The notes under the pieces are model-generated. The model did not search any database. It was given only the letters and a program-made list of their open reading frames with translations, and was not told the DNA's origin. From assembly GCA_030248195.1 (NCBI GenBank), contig JASAND010021212.1, positions 26,078 to 90,077 of the forward strand: a DNA stretch of 64,000 nucleotides, written 5' to 3'. Position 1 is the first letter of the stretch; each line of letters begins with the position of its first letter. Made by a program: the position numbers and the translations under genes. This stretch comes from Trissonchulus latispiculum. Lineage: Eukaryota; Nematoda; Enoplea; Enoplida; Ironidae. This document shows positions 9,801 through 21,500 of this stretch, one piece after another.

Positions 9801-11920
9801 CAGTGTTGGCATCTGGGATGGGATCCCATGGGACCGGATTTAAAATTCATCCCATATGGGATTGGTGGGATTCAATGGGATCGTTTAGCCCTGCACTCAC
9901 TTAAAGGGGAGGCCAGTTTTGGCAGATTTTTCGACCATCTCCGATTTCGCTCATTTTCACATATTTTGTAGTCTAGTAATATTTCAACGAACTCATAAAA
10001 TTTAAGTAGGATCTGTTGAAGAGTAATTTCAGCTGAAAATGGAGGTATTTATGTGTTAAACATAGGAAACTAAAAAGTGATGATTTTCCGTGCGCCAAAG
10101 AAATCTTGCCAATTATAATACAGAGCAGTACAACATTCATTTCATAAAGACTATATCGAAGGGCGACCTGAAGGGAGCAGCATTTTAATTTAGATCTTTT
10201 AAATTTTTCAATTAATTTTTTGAAGTTTGAGAACATCCAAATCGGAATGTTTTGCAACGCTGAAACTGGGGTTCAGCAAATTTGATGAAATATTTTGAAA
10301 ACTGTGAGGCCTATTTGATAATTCTAATGAAAAGTCAGTTCGAACGATACCAATTCACCCTGGCCTACTCTGCCTGGCCAGGCGCCGGTGCATCTCTAAT
10401 CATGACAACGAAGACGCACACAAAGTGTCAGAATACTTATTTGCGCACCATTGTTGATGAGTTTAGGTCCCTTTTGGGTACAATTGTTGCAGGTGAGGAC
10501 ACCCAGTTGGACACTGTGTCAGATATGAGGATTTGACAAGCAAACATAAATTAGAAAGGCCTGAAAAAGAAATTGGAATTTTCTTTTAGTTTTTTAACCC
10601 TGTATTGCCCGAACGTTCCATTTGGCCCAAGTATTTGCAAAACTTATTGGTCAGTTACCGATTGCCAATCCGGGCATTTATTCCGTTTTTCTTCAACACG
10701 TTGACCATATTTTAGAAAAGTATTTCCACGCCAGCTGGAAAGATGGAGTTTCTATTGCTTTCCGTCGCCAAGGAAAAATTTATAATTTTCCAGTCAACGC
10801 CTGTTCGAGGGCTTTATTCTAAAAAGTTCTGGCGATGCCTGTAAATTGCGGCGGCAAAGCCGTTTCACCGGGTTGTAGGGAAGGTTGTGCAGATTAAGTT
10901 AACGTATAGTTTATGTCGTCTCAGAACCAACTCTTGCACCTAAAAATAAATTAGTTGATTTTTTGCAATGAAGCTTTAGCAAAATTTGTACTTTTGCCAA
11001 CTTTAACGGCTCCTTGGTTTTTCTGGGCGCATCGGGGACCGCTCAGAGGAATTAATTTTCAATCGATTGGTGGTAGTAGTTCTGTCTCTTTAGGTGCCCA
11101 CAGTAAAAAATGAATGCCGAAAATGCAAACCGGTCATCTTCGACTTTTAGTACTATTCATGAGGGACACATTGAAGGTTAAACTAATTATTGAAGATTTA
11201 AAACTTGACCTTAGACGGTTTCAAATTAAATGTTCACAAAAATGCTATTTAAAAATTTCTTTAAAGTAAACTAAAACTCTCAATTTAAAAAAAATTTCTT
11301 TAAAAATCTATTTCTAAAAATTTAAAAATTTCAAAAAAGAGTCTGAATTCTAATTGCAACAATTGCAACAAATTGCAGTCCTTCTCTATTTATTTTCCAA
11401 TGATACAGTGCTAGTTAGGATTTCCTAGTTTCCAAATTTGTTTATCACTCAATCAAAAAGGTGAAACTTTTTAGATTCCTACACTACGTACCTCCAGTTT
11501 CACTTCCAACAACAACCGTAAGAAAAAGAGATCCCACCTTCGTTTTAAAAATCGTTAAAATAAGTGTTTGTATTAAAATATGCAAAAAACAAGCGAAATC
11601 GGGGAAAATAGAAAAACTGACTAAAAGATAGACCCCTTACTCAAGCTCCACAAATTTTCTTCTAAAGTTTTGCGCATTCAGACTACTGTTTAGTAAAAAT
11701 TTTGTCGTTTGGCGTTTTGACAACTGTGTACCTGCAAAATATGGGGTTCTTCAAGCTATTAGGCAAACAAACATAAGTTAAATATTGCAAGTGGGATGAC
11801 GTGGGATTGGAAAAATCCAGTTCGAACAAGTGGGATGGGATGGGACGGTGAAATAAAAAATCTGGTGAGATGGGATGGGATGGGATGGGATCAGAAAACT
11901 CGTCCCATTTGCCAACTCTG
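9801..11920. mobile_element. Non-autonomous hAT-type DNA transposon (2.1 kb)
   Basis: The left end is CAGTGTTGGCATCTGGGATG at 9801 and the right end, read inversely from 11920, is CAGAGTTGGCAAATGGGACG. Ends of CAGNGTTGGC type are standard for hAT elements. The 8 bases outside are CTGCAGCG (9793-9800) and CTGCAGGG (11921-11928), an 8-base target duplication with one mismatch, the hAT size. Both subterminal regions hold repeated GGGAT motifs, a usual transposase-binding arrangement. The interior has no transposase-like frame; those at 10282-10536 and 10622-10822 show no BED zinc finger or hAT dimerisation motif. Confidence 0.8.
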
Positions 11921-11928
11921 CTGCAGGG

Positions 11929-12646
11929 GAACAAGTCGTCTCACTGTTCAGACAAAGTGGAAGATGCAATTGATCTCCCGTTGCTGAAAGAAAAATGACT
12001 TTTTATAAATTTTTACTTAGCTGTTGGCTACCCCAATTAAAATAAATTAGGCTGCTCCAAATAAATCTCTGCAAGGGAACATTCTGGTCAGTACTTGTTA
12101 AGATTGATGTTGGGTTGGGATGAATGAGAAGTATAATAAGTTGTTTATTCTAATTCTTTTTAGATATTAAATAAATACGAGCACTTGTTGATTTTGGTAT
12201 TTTGATTTTTTCTTAAGGCGAACCAAGCTTACTTTTTCAAAGCCAACGTGTTACAGTCAGTCGCTTATTGTGTAACTGCTCCAGTGAATTAAAGACAAAT
12301 TCCCTATGAAAAGTCTTGCTTGCACTACTTTCCAGTATTAGAAATCATATCTATTGTATGAACATTGTTGTCGCACATTAGCTATGCAACTTTCACGGGC
12401 AGTACTGCCAATTGCAAGTTTTGCTGCCCGAGCTCTACAAACTTAGACCAGAATTAGGAATAAACATGGTATCAATTCGAGCTTCTTTCAAGGTAAGATA
12501 TAAAACGAACATAAAAGTTTCAATTTGGACCTTTTTCGGACTGCTGGATATTTATATTAAAGGCTAAGTAAAGTTATCGCTTTGGTTAATGCGGTTGCGG
12601 TTCATGAGGTTATAGAGTCTAGATCTCATTGTCAATCTTTGTTTAG
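11929..12646. other. Non-coding stretch with one weak exon-like segment
   Basis: A segment at about 12387-12492 is open in one frame, follows CATTAG and ends at a good donor (TTCAAG/gtaaga). It has no recognisable homology and its phase does not join exon A1, so it is not called. Confidence 0.3.
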
Positions 12647-12815
12647 ATGCTGGACAAACTTTGAAACGTATGCGAGAGAACTTACAGCTGTTCCTGTTCT
12701 GTTAGCGTTTGCTGCAGGAATCGTTACTGTGGAAGGAACGGACATATTTGGACGACACGTACCGAAATATTGTACTCCCATGATGACAAAATGGAAACGA
12801 AAATCAAACATGTAA
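12647..12815 (+). CDS. Exon A1: terminal exon of an unrecognised membrane protein
   Basis: The segment follows a polypyrimidine-AG acceptor (TTTGTTTAG) and is open to TAA at 12813-12815. It begins CWTNFETYAR, has a hydrophobic helix (LTAVPVLLAFAAGIVTV) and a basic end (KYCTPMMTKWKRKSNM). A copy about 58% identical lies at 53133-53301 (A2), with the same length (169 bases), acceptor phase and stop, so this is a real coding exon under selection. It needs an upstream exon ending after the second codon base; I could not find one nearby. The family is unknown to me; a small multi-pass membrane protein is likely. Confidence 0.6.
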
Positions 12816-14084
12816 ATGCAAATATACCAAAATCACAACATTTTACTTCTGACATCCTGCATTGCGAAACATCCCTTCCCACTCGTAACCATGATTCACC
12901 CCCTTCAGTTGAGAGTTTTCCTTGTTCTCCAGCAATTGTGTTACTAAAGTCGGGGATTATTATAAGTTGCTATTCGGGGGTTGTCCGTCTATTTTCTACT
13001 TTACTTCTGTTTCCCTAATTTCCTCTCTTGCAATTCCCGTTCTAATTTTTGTAACCTCATCTCACTCCCCATCCCCTTTGATGCTCAGTCTTTGTCCTTC
13101 CATTTTCTAGCCCATTTTCTGGTATTTGTTTTCCCTTCCCCTTTTGCCTAATTGAGTTGTCAGTAAGTTACTCCGTCGCTTTATTTTTCTAATTAATTCC
13201 TGTAATCTTATAACTGAATTTCTATTAAATTGTCAGATGGACAATTTAGCTTTTGTTTAATTTTGTGTTGGGTTTAAGCTATTTTTGACTCTTGAAAGGT
13301 ACTCTGGACTTAGACCGGACCGCTTTCTGAGTGGGTTTTCGGTCCTGCTTTCCCATTTTTCTTGGACGCCAGGCAGTCCGGCGTCTCTTGCATTTAATCT
13401 TCCCTTTCTCTGCCTAATCTAAAAGAGCCCAGCGTAAACAGAAATCTCCGTAGCAGTCAAGGTTTGTGTTACAGCAAAGATCTGACATCACAACATTGGA
13501 GGTTCCTTTGAAATTGATTTAGTTGACAACAGCTGTCAAGTCAGCAAGCTCCTACCTAGGGCCCTTTCTTTCATTCGTTCTTTCTTTAAATTTTTTTTCT
13601 TTCCACTAAAATATGGAAGTGGCAGTACATTGCGTCAGTCCGCGTAGTGGAGGTAGTGCTTTGGTTAAACTCCCCAAGATTCCAATACTAAAAAGATAGC
13701 TACGTAGGAGATAACAATCAATATCTTCAGAGTGCTTCGAGTTTGGAGTGCTACGACACATTTGGGCAGCATACCAACTTTGTCTTCTCATCCAGTAAAC
13801 TGCAATTTTCTTTTCCAACAAGTACTGTGTTCGAGTCGAGTACTTTCGTAAGATGGTCAGTGTTATATAATTTTTCTTTGAAAAATAGAGGCGGGAACCT
13901 AGTTTTCTTTTCTCTATTGGTGTGCTGACAATTTTTGTTCGTGGCAGAAATTATAATAATTTTGACAAAAACCAGAAATGAAAGCTTTGAAAGCTGAACA
14001 CCTGTGTTTGCAATGCGACGAAGAGACGGTTTTCCGTGCTTTGTTTTTTTGGCAATATCGCAGGAGAAAGCTTGACACCAAAGG
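12816..14084. other. Pyrimidine-rich non-coding stretch
   Basis: Downstream of exon A1. Plus strand is rich in C and T at about 12850-13450. No consistent frames, no repeat ends and no RNA gene seen. Confidence 0.45.
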
Positions 14085-14369
14085 TAGTGTTGTTGACCGG
14101 CCGGGTGGAAAACGGCCAGCCATCGGCCGGCCGCCGGCCGGCCGTTGACCGGCCGGCCAAGAGGTGCATTCGGCAAGACGGCCGGCCGGCATTTTCATAT
14201 TTTGATTTCTTATTCTGGCACTCATGGGTCAGCTTGTCGGCCTTTTTTAGTCTTTGATTCGTCAGCCGGCCGTTTTTGGCAGGCTGGGCCGTCGAATGCC
14301 GCCGTATTCAGAAGGTCGGCCGGCCGGTAACGGCCGGCCAGCGAAAATTTCGGCCGGTCAACAACACTG
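14085..14369. mobile_element. GC-rich inverted-repeat element built of GGCCGGCC octamers
   Basis: The perfect inverted ends are GTGTTGTTGACCGGCCG (from 14087) and its complement ending at 14367; one base further gives TAGTG and CAGTG, which resemble hAT ends. Inside, the palindrome GGCCGGCC occurs at least six times, clustered in the two outer thirds, in an otherwise AT-rich region. No clear 8-base target duplication was found (ACCAAAGG and AGTCAGCT flank it). No coding potential. Confidence 0.6.
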
Positions 14370-14439
14370 AGTCAGCTTTGCTCAGTGTCTGTTTTCTGTT
14401 TTACCGAGACTTCACCTGTTTCTCTCCCAAGTTTACTCC

Positions 14440-14745
14440 TAATATAGCTAATACATACTACACGTTACCGAGCGTTGATTTATACACATTTTGCAACGCC
14501 AGCGCAGTTTCTACATATAGACTATAACAGCTGCGTAAAAATATTTGGAATTATGAAATTTAAGTGAAATGATTACAACATCGTTCCGTCAGATTTAGCC
14601 TGAGTAGGAGTGATCACAACATCTATGCGACTTCGCCTGCTTGCTTCTCATATGATTAACATATACTTTCCGTTAACGAGCACTGACTATTTATACACAT
14701 TTTGCAGCGTCAGTGCAGTTTGCTGCTTTTGCGCGTCTGCTTGGA
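14440..14745. repeat. Two diverged direct copies of an ~80-base unit
   Basis: Copies at about 14445-14510 and 14655-14725 share the core TTTATACACATTTTGCARCG and similar flanks (GTTACCGAGC/GTTAACGAGC, CAGYGCAGTTT). About 210 bases apart; function unknown. Confidence 0.55.
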
Positions 14746-15237
14746 TTCAGATGATTCAGAGTTTGACTGGTCAGCCAGTTATTATCAACAATGTAGGCCA
14801 GACTGATGCAATTCTTATATTTCTCAGCATTTAGGCTAATTAATTATGGTCTATTCAGCCCTAAAACAAAACCCGGTTAATGGAAGGCTTACGCGTTAAT
14901 GCAACATTTTGCACTGGGGTATACGAGACTAAAGAAAAATTATAAAAAATTATATGCATTCCTTCGTAAAGAAAAGACTACAACAGATTAAACTGATACC
15001 TGTTATGACAGTTTAAGATTTTGCTCTTTCAATATTTGACAGCAACAGTAAATATAATGATACTGTCGACGAACACAGCTAAGGTTGGGTGTCTGAGCGT
15101 CTGTGTACTTCATTATATATTCAAATGCTGGAAAGCAGGTTACATTTGACAACTGTAACTATAACAACTAAAGCCAAATAATTATATAAAGCGAATGCGT
15201 GAAGCATAACTTAACTCTGACGCTTCTGTTGTTTCAG

Positions 15238-15406
15238 GGTGAACCTGTTTGGTCTTGCTCAGCTGATTCCTTTCAATTTTCTGGCTTGGGGATTGGGATC
15301 TTATGCCGTATATAAGCAAAAGTGGGAACTATATGCGACAGTAACTGCGATTCATATAATCCTTGGCACATTGTTCTTCCTTTATCACACATTGGAAATG
15401 CCGACG
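15238..15406 (+). CDS. Exon B1: two-helix exon of an unrecognised membrane protein
   Basis: Bounded by acceptor TTGTTTCAG and donor gtattc (weak), 169 bases. It encodes two hydrophobic helices (QLIPFNFLAWGLGSYAVY and VTAIHIILGTLFFLYHTL) separated by KQKWELYAT. A copy about 64% identical lies at 53577-53745 (B2) with the same length, acceptor phase and donor position, so the exon is real. It follows exon A in both copies and needs the same incoming phase as A. Because A ends in a stop, B cannot follow A in one transcript reading frame; the two may be alternatives, or B may open the next gene. Product family unknown. Confidence 0.6.
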
Positions 15407-15430
15407 GTATTCTTTACCTTTGATTGACAG

Positions 15431-15570
15431 TTATTTTGCTTTAATAAGCTAAGGAGTTTGGGTTTTGTAGTTATTAAACTTTTTCAGTCACTTTTTGACA
15501 TATATTTTGCTTTAATAAGCTTCGGAGTTTGGCATTTGTCGTAATTTAACTTATTCATTCACTTTTTGAA
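15431..15570. repeat. Tandem duplication, unit about 70 bases
   Basis: Two adjacent units share TATTTTGCTTTAATAAGCT, GGAGTTTGG and CACTTTTTGA in the same order, with moderate divergence. It lies just downstream of exon B1. Confidence 0.7.
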
Positions 15571-16551
15571 AGTCATTAGACTATTGCTATTGCTGAAAGC
15601 AGTCGTCGCTACTTCCTGCTTTTCGTTACAGGCAGTGCGTACACTAAACTGATGCAAGCATGCATATTTGTCACATTGTTTTAGTTAATACTATATTAAA
15701 AAGTACCAAATTGAAACTCAAAAAGACCGAATGATTTTGTTAATTTTAACTGTAAAGCTAAAATCTGATTCAAGATTCGAAGTAACTGCATCTATTTCTG
15801 ATTATAGGTCAGACGTGGTCTTGAAAAAGCAAGCAGAATTGTGTATAATTGCTGCCAGAAAGTAGTTATCGATTAAACTGAACAAAGTATCTTGTATTTG
15901 TCTAGTTCTGTGGTATGCCATTATGCGACGCCATTAATAACATCTTAGTGTGATGTATCTGTACAACACATGGCATTACTGATAGGCATTAACACAGCAG
16001 CGCAAAAGAATCGGATTCAAAGATCTGTTTTCGAGTCCTGAATCCTGTAACTGATGCAGCCTGGCATTTTGAAGTTCGCGATTTGAAATTGGGAATTTTC
16101 AGACAGACCAATAAAATGTACACTGTTATAGTCACTTGCAATGAGTTGTTGCTTATAACCTTCTCAGCTGAATCAAGCTTTCACAGCACCAGCACCACAT
16201 TCATCTCAGGCTGCAATTGCATTTCAAATATCTATTAATGGTAGAGCCACTGTTTTCGGCAAACAGGTAAAGCCTTCTCCAACGTTCCTTTATGCCAGGG
16301 TTGAGTAGTGGCACAATACTAAAAAATTCATCAAATTGGATCTTTTTGGCAGAAAGTACCATTTTAGCACAGTCTTTCGGTTTTTGGGTAGAATGATAAT
16401 CTGCGCACACTTCATATAATATGGGCATCCAGCTGTCAAGAAGCATTTTATTGTTCTCCTTTCGATTAGTGATTCGATTACTCCTAAAGATTCTTTAATT
16501 TAGTTATAAGCTTTGATGGTTATCGAATTAAACTCCACTCCAGTATATGCC
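15571..16551. other. Non-coding stretch
   Basis: No support for genes. An 81-codon minus frame at 16201-16446 has protein-like composition but no recognisable motif and no clear splice context. Confidence 0.4.
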
Positions 16552-18215
16552 AACCCCATAGTTTCACCGGGGGGGGGGGGGGGGTGGGGGTACCCCCGCC
16601 CCCAACAGTTTCGACCAACTTTATCCCCTTCCAGATCTTTTTACCTTCCCTTCACCCACTGTTGGTTAGCCCCCTGACCCCCCCCCCCCAGCTACTTCTC
16701 GGGGCCAACAAGTTAGGTAAACTTCGCCACAAATGGTCATTTCTTGAAAAACTTTCTCAAATTTTTGCTTAGAATCGCTATAAAACCATATAAAAACGTT
16801 GCCTAAAACGATAAAAAAGTATTGTTTTGACTAAAAAAAGCGTCAGAATACAGAAACTTTTGCGTTTTCAGGCCGGTTCTTGAATTTCCTGAGGTCCGAA
16901 TTTGAGGGCTTTAGGGGGGGTGCTCCCCATCACATTTCTTGGGTTGTCCGCCAAATTTTCAAAGCTTACCCTCCCCCAACCGAAATTTCCGGTGAAACTG
17001 TGATCACCTAGAAATCGGAACTGTTTTTTGTAATTTAGCCGTTTTATCTTCAAAATAAAGCTTGTTTATAACGTTTTAGGCGTTTTTGCACCGTTTTAAA
17101 GCGATTGTAGCCAAGATTTGAGAAAATGTTTTCAAAAAATCGCCATTTTTAGACAAATTTAGCTAAGTTTTAGGGTCCAAAATTGCTGGGGAGGGTTCCG
17201 GGGGGTGGGTTGCGCAAAGTTGGGGGAGGGTAAGTCAAAAAATCAGCGTTGAGGTAAGTCTTCCCAAATTTAATGGGGGATACCGCCCCCTCACTCCCAT
17301 AGTTTCACCGGACATTATGGTTAGGGGAAGGTAAACTTTGAAAATTTGGCGGTTGACCCCCTAAATGTGATGGGCGTAGCCCCCCGAACCCCCCCCCACC
17401 AAAATTCAGACCTCAGTTAATTCAAAAATTACCTAAAAACGCAAACTTTTCAGCATTTTAACGATTTTTTCTTCAAAACAACACTCGTTTTTATTATTTT
17501 TGGCGTTTTTACACGGTTTTAAAGCGATTCCAAGCCAAACGTTGAAAAAAAATTTCAAAAAATGGCCATGTTTGGCACAATTAGCCTACATTTTGGCACC
17601 AAAAAAGTGCTGGTTGGTTCGGGAGGGGGGTGGTGGTAACCAAACGTGGGGGGAGGGGGGGTAAAGTTGGTTGAAAATGTTGGTGGCGGGGGTACCTCCC
17701 AACCTCCCCTAGTGAAACTCAGCTCACCCCAAGGAAACCAAGGGGGTACCCCTTCTAAACTCAGCCATCAATTTCCAAAAGTCACACCCCCCCCTGAGAC
17801 CCAAATCTCCAGGGAAACTATGCACCTATGCCATGGCACCCTAAATCTCCGTTACACACTCGATTCTCAGTACCTCTCATTTATTAAATGTATACTGTAA
17901 TTCAATGCTTTGTTGCTCCACGCTGCCCCGCTCCGCTCCAACTACGAGTCCGACGGCACAAAATCCAGATCATAGATGTACCTTGAGAAAAAGTTGGGGG
18001 TGGGGTAGCCGAAATTAGGGTGGGTGGGGTCAGCCGGTTTTGGGTGGGGTGGGGTCCAGAAAAATCGGATTTGGGGGTAAAATATTTTCTTCACAATTTG
18101 CTGAAAAAATTTGCGGTTTTGAAAAGTTAGCAATATTTGAACGAATTTGATCATTTTTTCGAAATCGACTTTTCCATTTGGGGGAGGGGTTCCCCCACCC
18201 CCTCCCAGGTCCACC
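16552..18215. repeat. Cluster of repeats with long G and C homopolymer runs
   Basis: Several diverged copies in both orientations. CCCATAGTTTCACCGG occurs at about 16554 and 17298, and inverted relatives lie near 16985 and 17820. Between them are G-runs up to 17 bases (16569-16585), C-runs, and long A/T-rich spacers with TAAAACGNNAAAAA. Frames here have only low-complexity content. Relatives lie at 28443-28840, 38480-38710 and 42630-42970. Confidence 0.65.
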
Positions 18216-18630
18216 TATGATCCAGATCCAGTACAAGTCAGTTAAAATTCGAATTCACAGTAAACGAGCTTTGAGTTAGCTAAAGCGTGCTTGCATTGAC
18301 TGGTAACAGATGAACTATTACTTTTTAAATTATTAGTTAAATTATTAGTATATGGAAGCAATCAGTAGCCTTTATGAACAGTTTCCTCATAAAGTTTCGC
18401 GACATGGATCAATCATGGGAGTGATAAGTGACATTTAGCACTCCTATAATAAAATTAGTTTTACTAATGGTCTGTGTGTCACGCAGGTTTTATCGATTTT
18501 CTGTGTTATTTACTAACCTTTTACTGTTGGATTTCTCGAACTTCTCTGCGAACTTTGATTTCTTCGATTTTTCTATCGGATTGTCCTGATTATTTTTTCT
18601 ATTTCCTGCTACCTGGGTTATCTTATCACT
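18216..18630. other. Probable 5' leader of the LINE
   Basis: AT-rich then pyrimidine-rich sequence just upstream of LINE ORF1. No separate gene seen. Confidence 0.35.
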
Positions 18631-19554
18631 ATGGTTGGAGGCAAACCAAAACCGGCTTCGCAGTCCGGTGTTTCTGCTGCCGGTACTAAGCCGTATTGGT
18701 GCGGTCTAGAGGATTATAAGTCTATGGTCCAGTGTTCAGTTTGCGAATCATTCAGTCATTATGAATGTATGGGAGTGGCCAGCGTGCATGAGCTTAGTTT
18801 GATAATTAACAATACTCCTGGTAATTACGTTTGTAAATTGTGTGTGCCTAAACTTACTCCGGCTCTTAAAGAGGATCTGTTGAAGCTGAGCCAACATGGC
18901 AAGATTTGGTGTTATGCGGTGTCTACCGTATTGGCAAATCCAGCCCATGTTGCGACCGGTCCTACCTTGTCTGAAGACTCCATTTCTCGAATGGTAGCCG
19001 CGGCAACTACCGCTGCTACAGAGGCGGCTACCAAGGCGGCCACCACTGCGGTGCTTAGCTATATTTCAGAATTTCTTGAAAAACGCTCCAAGAAGAACAA
19101 TCTGGTAGTGGTGGATCTGTCGGAAAAATACCCAAACGAGCCCATGAAGCAGACTGTTGATGATGGACAAAAGATTGGTAACTTTTGTGATGAATTGGAA
19201 ATTCCCCGGTGCGCCATATCTGCTACTTTTAGGGAGGGTAAAACCCCAGGGAAACGGATTTTGAAGGTGTGCTTCAAGGAAAACTTGGTGACTGAAAGAA
19301 ATGTGTTCCTGAAAGAAGCTGGCGGGCTTTCGGACTGTGCACGGTCCAAATATAAGCCTTTTGTATGACCCGACCTCACTGCAAATGAACGATTTGCTGA
19401 TCGTAAGTTACGTGAAGAGCTTTATGCTCGCCGAGAATCTGAGAATAAAGATCTTATAATACGGCGTGGCAGAATAATTGAGCGACCCCAGCCGCCGACA
19501 ACTCCAAATGAAAATGGAGAAAACCTAAACCCTGGTGCCCCTGTGGGAAACTAA
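18631..19554 (+). pseudogene. LINE ORF1 with PHD-type zinc finger, one in-frame stop
   Basis: ATG at 18631. The N-terminus has a PHD-like finger: WCGLEDYKSMVQCSVCESF, then HYECMGV and YVCKLC (residues about 28-70). An Ala/Thr-rich probable coiled region (TTAATEAATKAATTAV) and a C-terminal nucleic-acid-binding-like part follow. TGA at 19366-19368 interrupts the frame, which stays open to TAA at 19552-19554 with a charged tail (RKLREELYARRESENKD). PHD fingers and such tails are known in ORF1 of CR1-like elements, where the protein binds the element RNA. Confidence 0.75.
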
Positions 19555-19556
19555 AC

Positions 19557-21345
19557 CGTTCCAACCGAAGTAGTCATTCCAATATTTCAAGTTTATTATC
19601 GTTCACCTATGTTAATGCTCGAAGTGTTAAAAATAAGATTGATGAACTCTGCTTCCAAGTTGATCAAAACAGAAAGTTCATATTTTTGTTAACTGAAACT
19701 TGGTTAACGGAGGCAGATCTCATTTTCGGCACAATTTTGAGAACGCACAATATTGTAAGGTCTGATGACTCAACTAGGAAAGGACAGGGTGGTGGTGTTA
19801 TGATATTTATACCTAAATTTTTACAATTTAATATAATCGAACAAGTATCAAATAACTATTTTGACGCTATAATATGAGATATTTATGCTGCTAAAAAAGA
19901 AAAATTTCGAGTTTGCTTAGCATACAGAACTGCTTCGGCTGATAAACGGCAATCTACTTACAGTCTGATAGGTAAATTTCGCGAACATCTTGATAATGCT
20001 TTTACTAAGTTTGTGTTTGGTGATTTTAATTATCCTATGATTAACTGGTTAGATGTTACTAATATGCCTTGTATTGATCGTGAATTTTATGAATCTATGC
20101 TTGAATTTGGTCTTGATCAACTTGTTTTGGAACCCACCCATATATCGGGTAATACTTTGGATCTTGTTTTTACAAATTATGCCGACCAGTTGCCAAATTT
20201 GTGCGTAACCTCACCTCAATTGTGAATCAATTTGGTTTCCGCAAAAAACGGTCAACAGTAGCGCAGCTTCTCACTACTTTAAACAATTAGACTAAGGCGT
20301 TAGATCATAAATTAAACATTGACGTGATTTATCTCGACATAGCAAATGCATTTGACACAGTTTCTCATCCTAAGCTACTCCAAATTCTTACTTCGCTAGG
20401 TATAAATGGACTTTTTCACATTTGGATATCAAATTATTTAACTGGTAGAAAGCAGTTCGTTCAAGTTGAGCAGTGCTCTTCTACGAAATTATCGGTAATT
20501 TCCGGGGTTCCTCAAGGAAGCATTCTAGGTCCTTTGTTGTTTTTGCTATATATTAATGACTTATGCTCTGTATTACGTACGCTTGATGTTAAATTGTATG
20601 CCGACGATGCTAAGCTCTATTTGGCTTATGCAAATTCTGATGAAAGTCAAGTCTTAGTTCAGTATGACTTGGATAATGTATATAATTGGACTAATACTAA
20701 GCAACTATCTTTAGCCTTATCTAAATGTGTTGTTATGTATTTGGGACATTTAAATCCCAGAATGACTTACGTTCTCGGTACTCAGCAACTTGATAATGTT
20801 TCCAATTTTGTGGATCTTGGTGTTAGAATATCTAGCGATCTAAAATTTTCTATGCATTGCAATGATATTGCAAAAGCTGGTTTTAAAAAGTTAACCTGAT
20901 CTTTTCAGCTTTCCAAAATAGAAATCCAAAATTTATGATAAAACTGTACAAAGCATATGTGAGGCCAAAACTTGAGTATTGTTCTGAAGTTTGGTCACCT
21001 TATTTGTTTAAAGACATTGACTTGATAGAACGCGTCCAACGTCTTTTTACCAGAAAGTTGTCTGGCTTTCGAAATTTATCTTATGCTGAACGTTTAAATA
21101 AACTAAATTTGCCTTCCTTGGAAGAAAGGAGGATATATAAGGATATGGTTATGGTGTATAAAATTATTCATGGTCTGGTACAACTGTCATTTGATGATTT
21201 CTTTGAGTACACTCGAAATCCTGCTATGCGAGGTAACTCTAGAAAGTTGATCATAAAAGAACAAGTTTAAACGTTAGAAAATATTTTTTCAATCAAAGGG
21301 TGATTGAAATTTAGAATTCTTTGGATGATTTCGTTGTTTCAGCAG
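19557..21345 (+). pseudogene. LINE ORF2: endonuclease plus reverse transcriptase, deleted and frameshifted
   Basis: The endonuclease part is readable from about 19600 (YVNARSVKNKIDEL, then LLTETWLTE with the catalytic Glu, later FVFGDFNYP). TGA at 19875-19877 breaks it. At about 20222 the sequence jumps to NQFGFRKKRSTVAQLLTTL in another frame: the endonuclease end and the first reverse transcriptase blocks are missing. Then come YLDIANAFDTVSH (first catalytic Asp), SGVPQGSILGPLLFLLYIND and the YADD box (near 20600). TGA at about 20897 and a frame change lead to the thumb/C-terminal region (MIKLYKAYVRPKLEYCSEVW) ending near 21345. It is typical of CR1/L2 elements. Confidence 0.8.
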
Positions 21346-21500
21346 AAAATCTTGAAATTTTTAAAAGCCGTCTCGCTGCTATTTCATTTTTGAACTTCAC
21401 CAAGGGGCGAGGATTAGCAGCCAGATAATCGGCCCACCTTGCTCCTTTCAACCTACAATATTGTGCAATGATGCGTCTATAACCACTTTTTTGTTTTGTC

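Larger units (their letters stand above)
18631..21500 (+). mobile_element. CR1/L2-type LINE, internally deleted and broken
   Basis: ORF1 with a PHD-type finger is followed by an apurinic-like endonuclease and a reverse transcriptase on the same strand, the layout of CR1/L2 non-LTR retrotransposons. Stops in ORF1 and ORF2, a deletion between endonuclease and reverse transcriptase and a frame change in the C-terminal part make it inactive. The 3' end is not clear; no target duplication was found. Confidence 0.8.

Noticed and set aside
11683..11987. Frames rich in HPIPSHP and MGWDG
   Set aside because: Translations of the GGGAT repeats at the right end of the hAT element.
12387..12492. Coding exon before exon A1
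   Set aside because: Open frame and good donor, but no paralogue in the second unit and the outgoing phase does not match exon A1.
16201..16446. Minus-strand gene of 81 codons
   Set aside because: Protein-like composition but no recognised motif, no splice support and no second copy.
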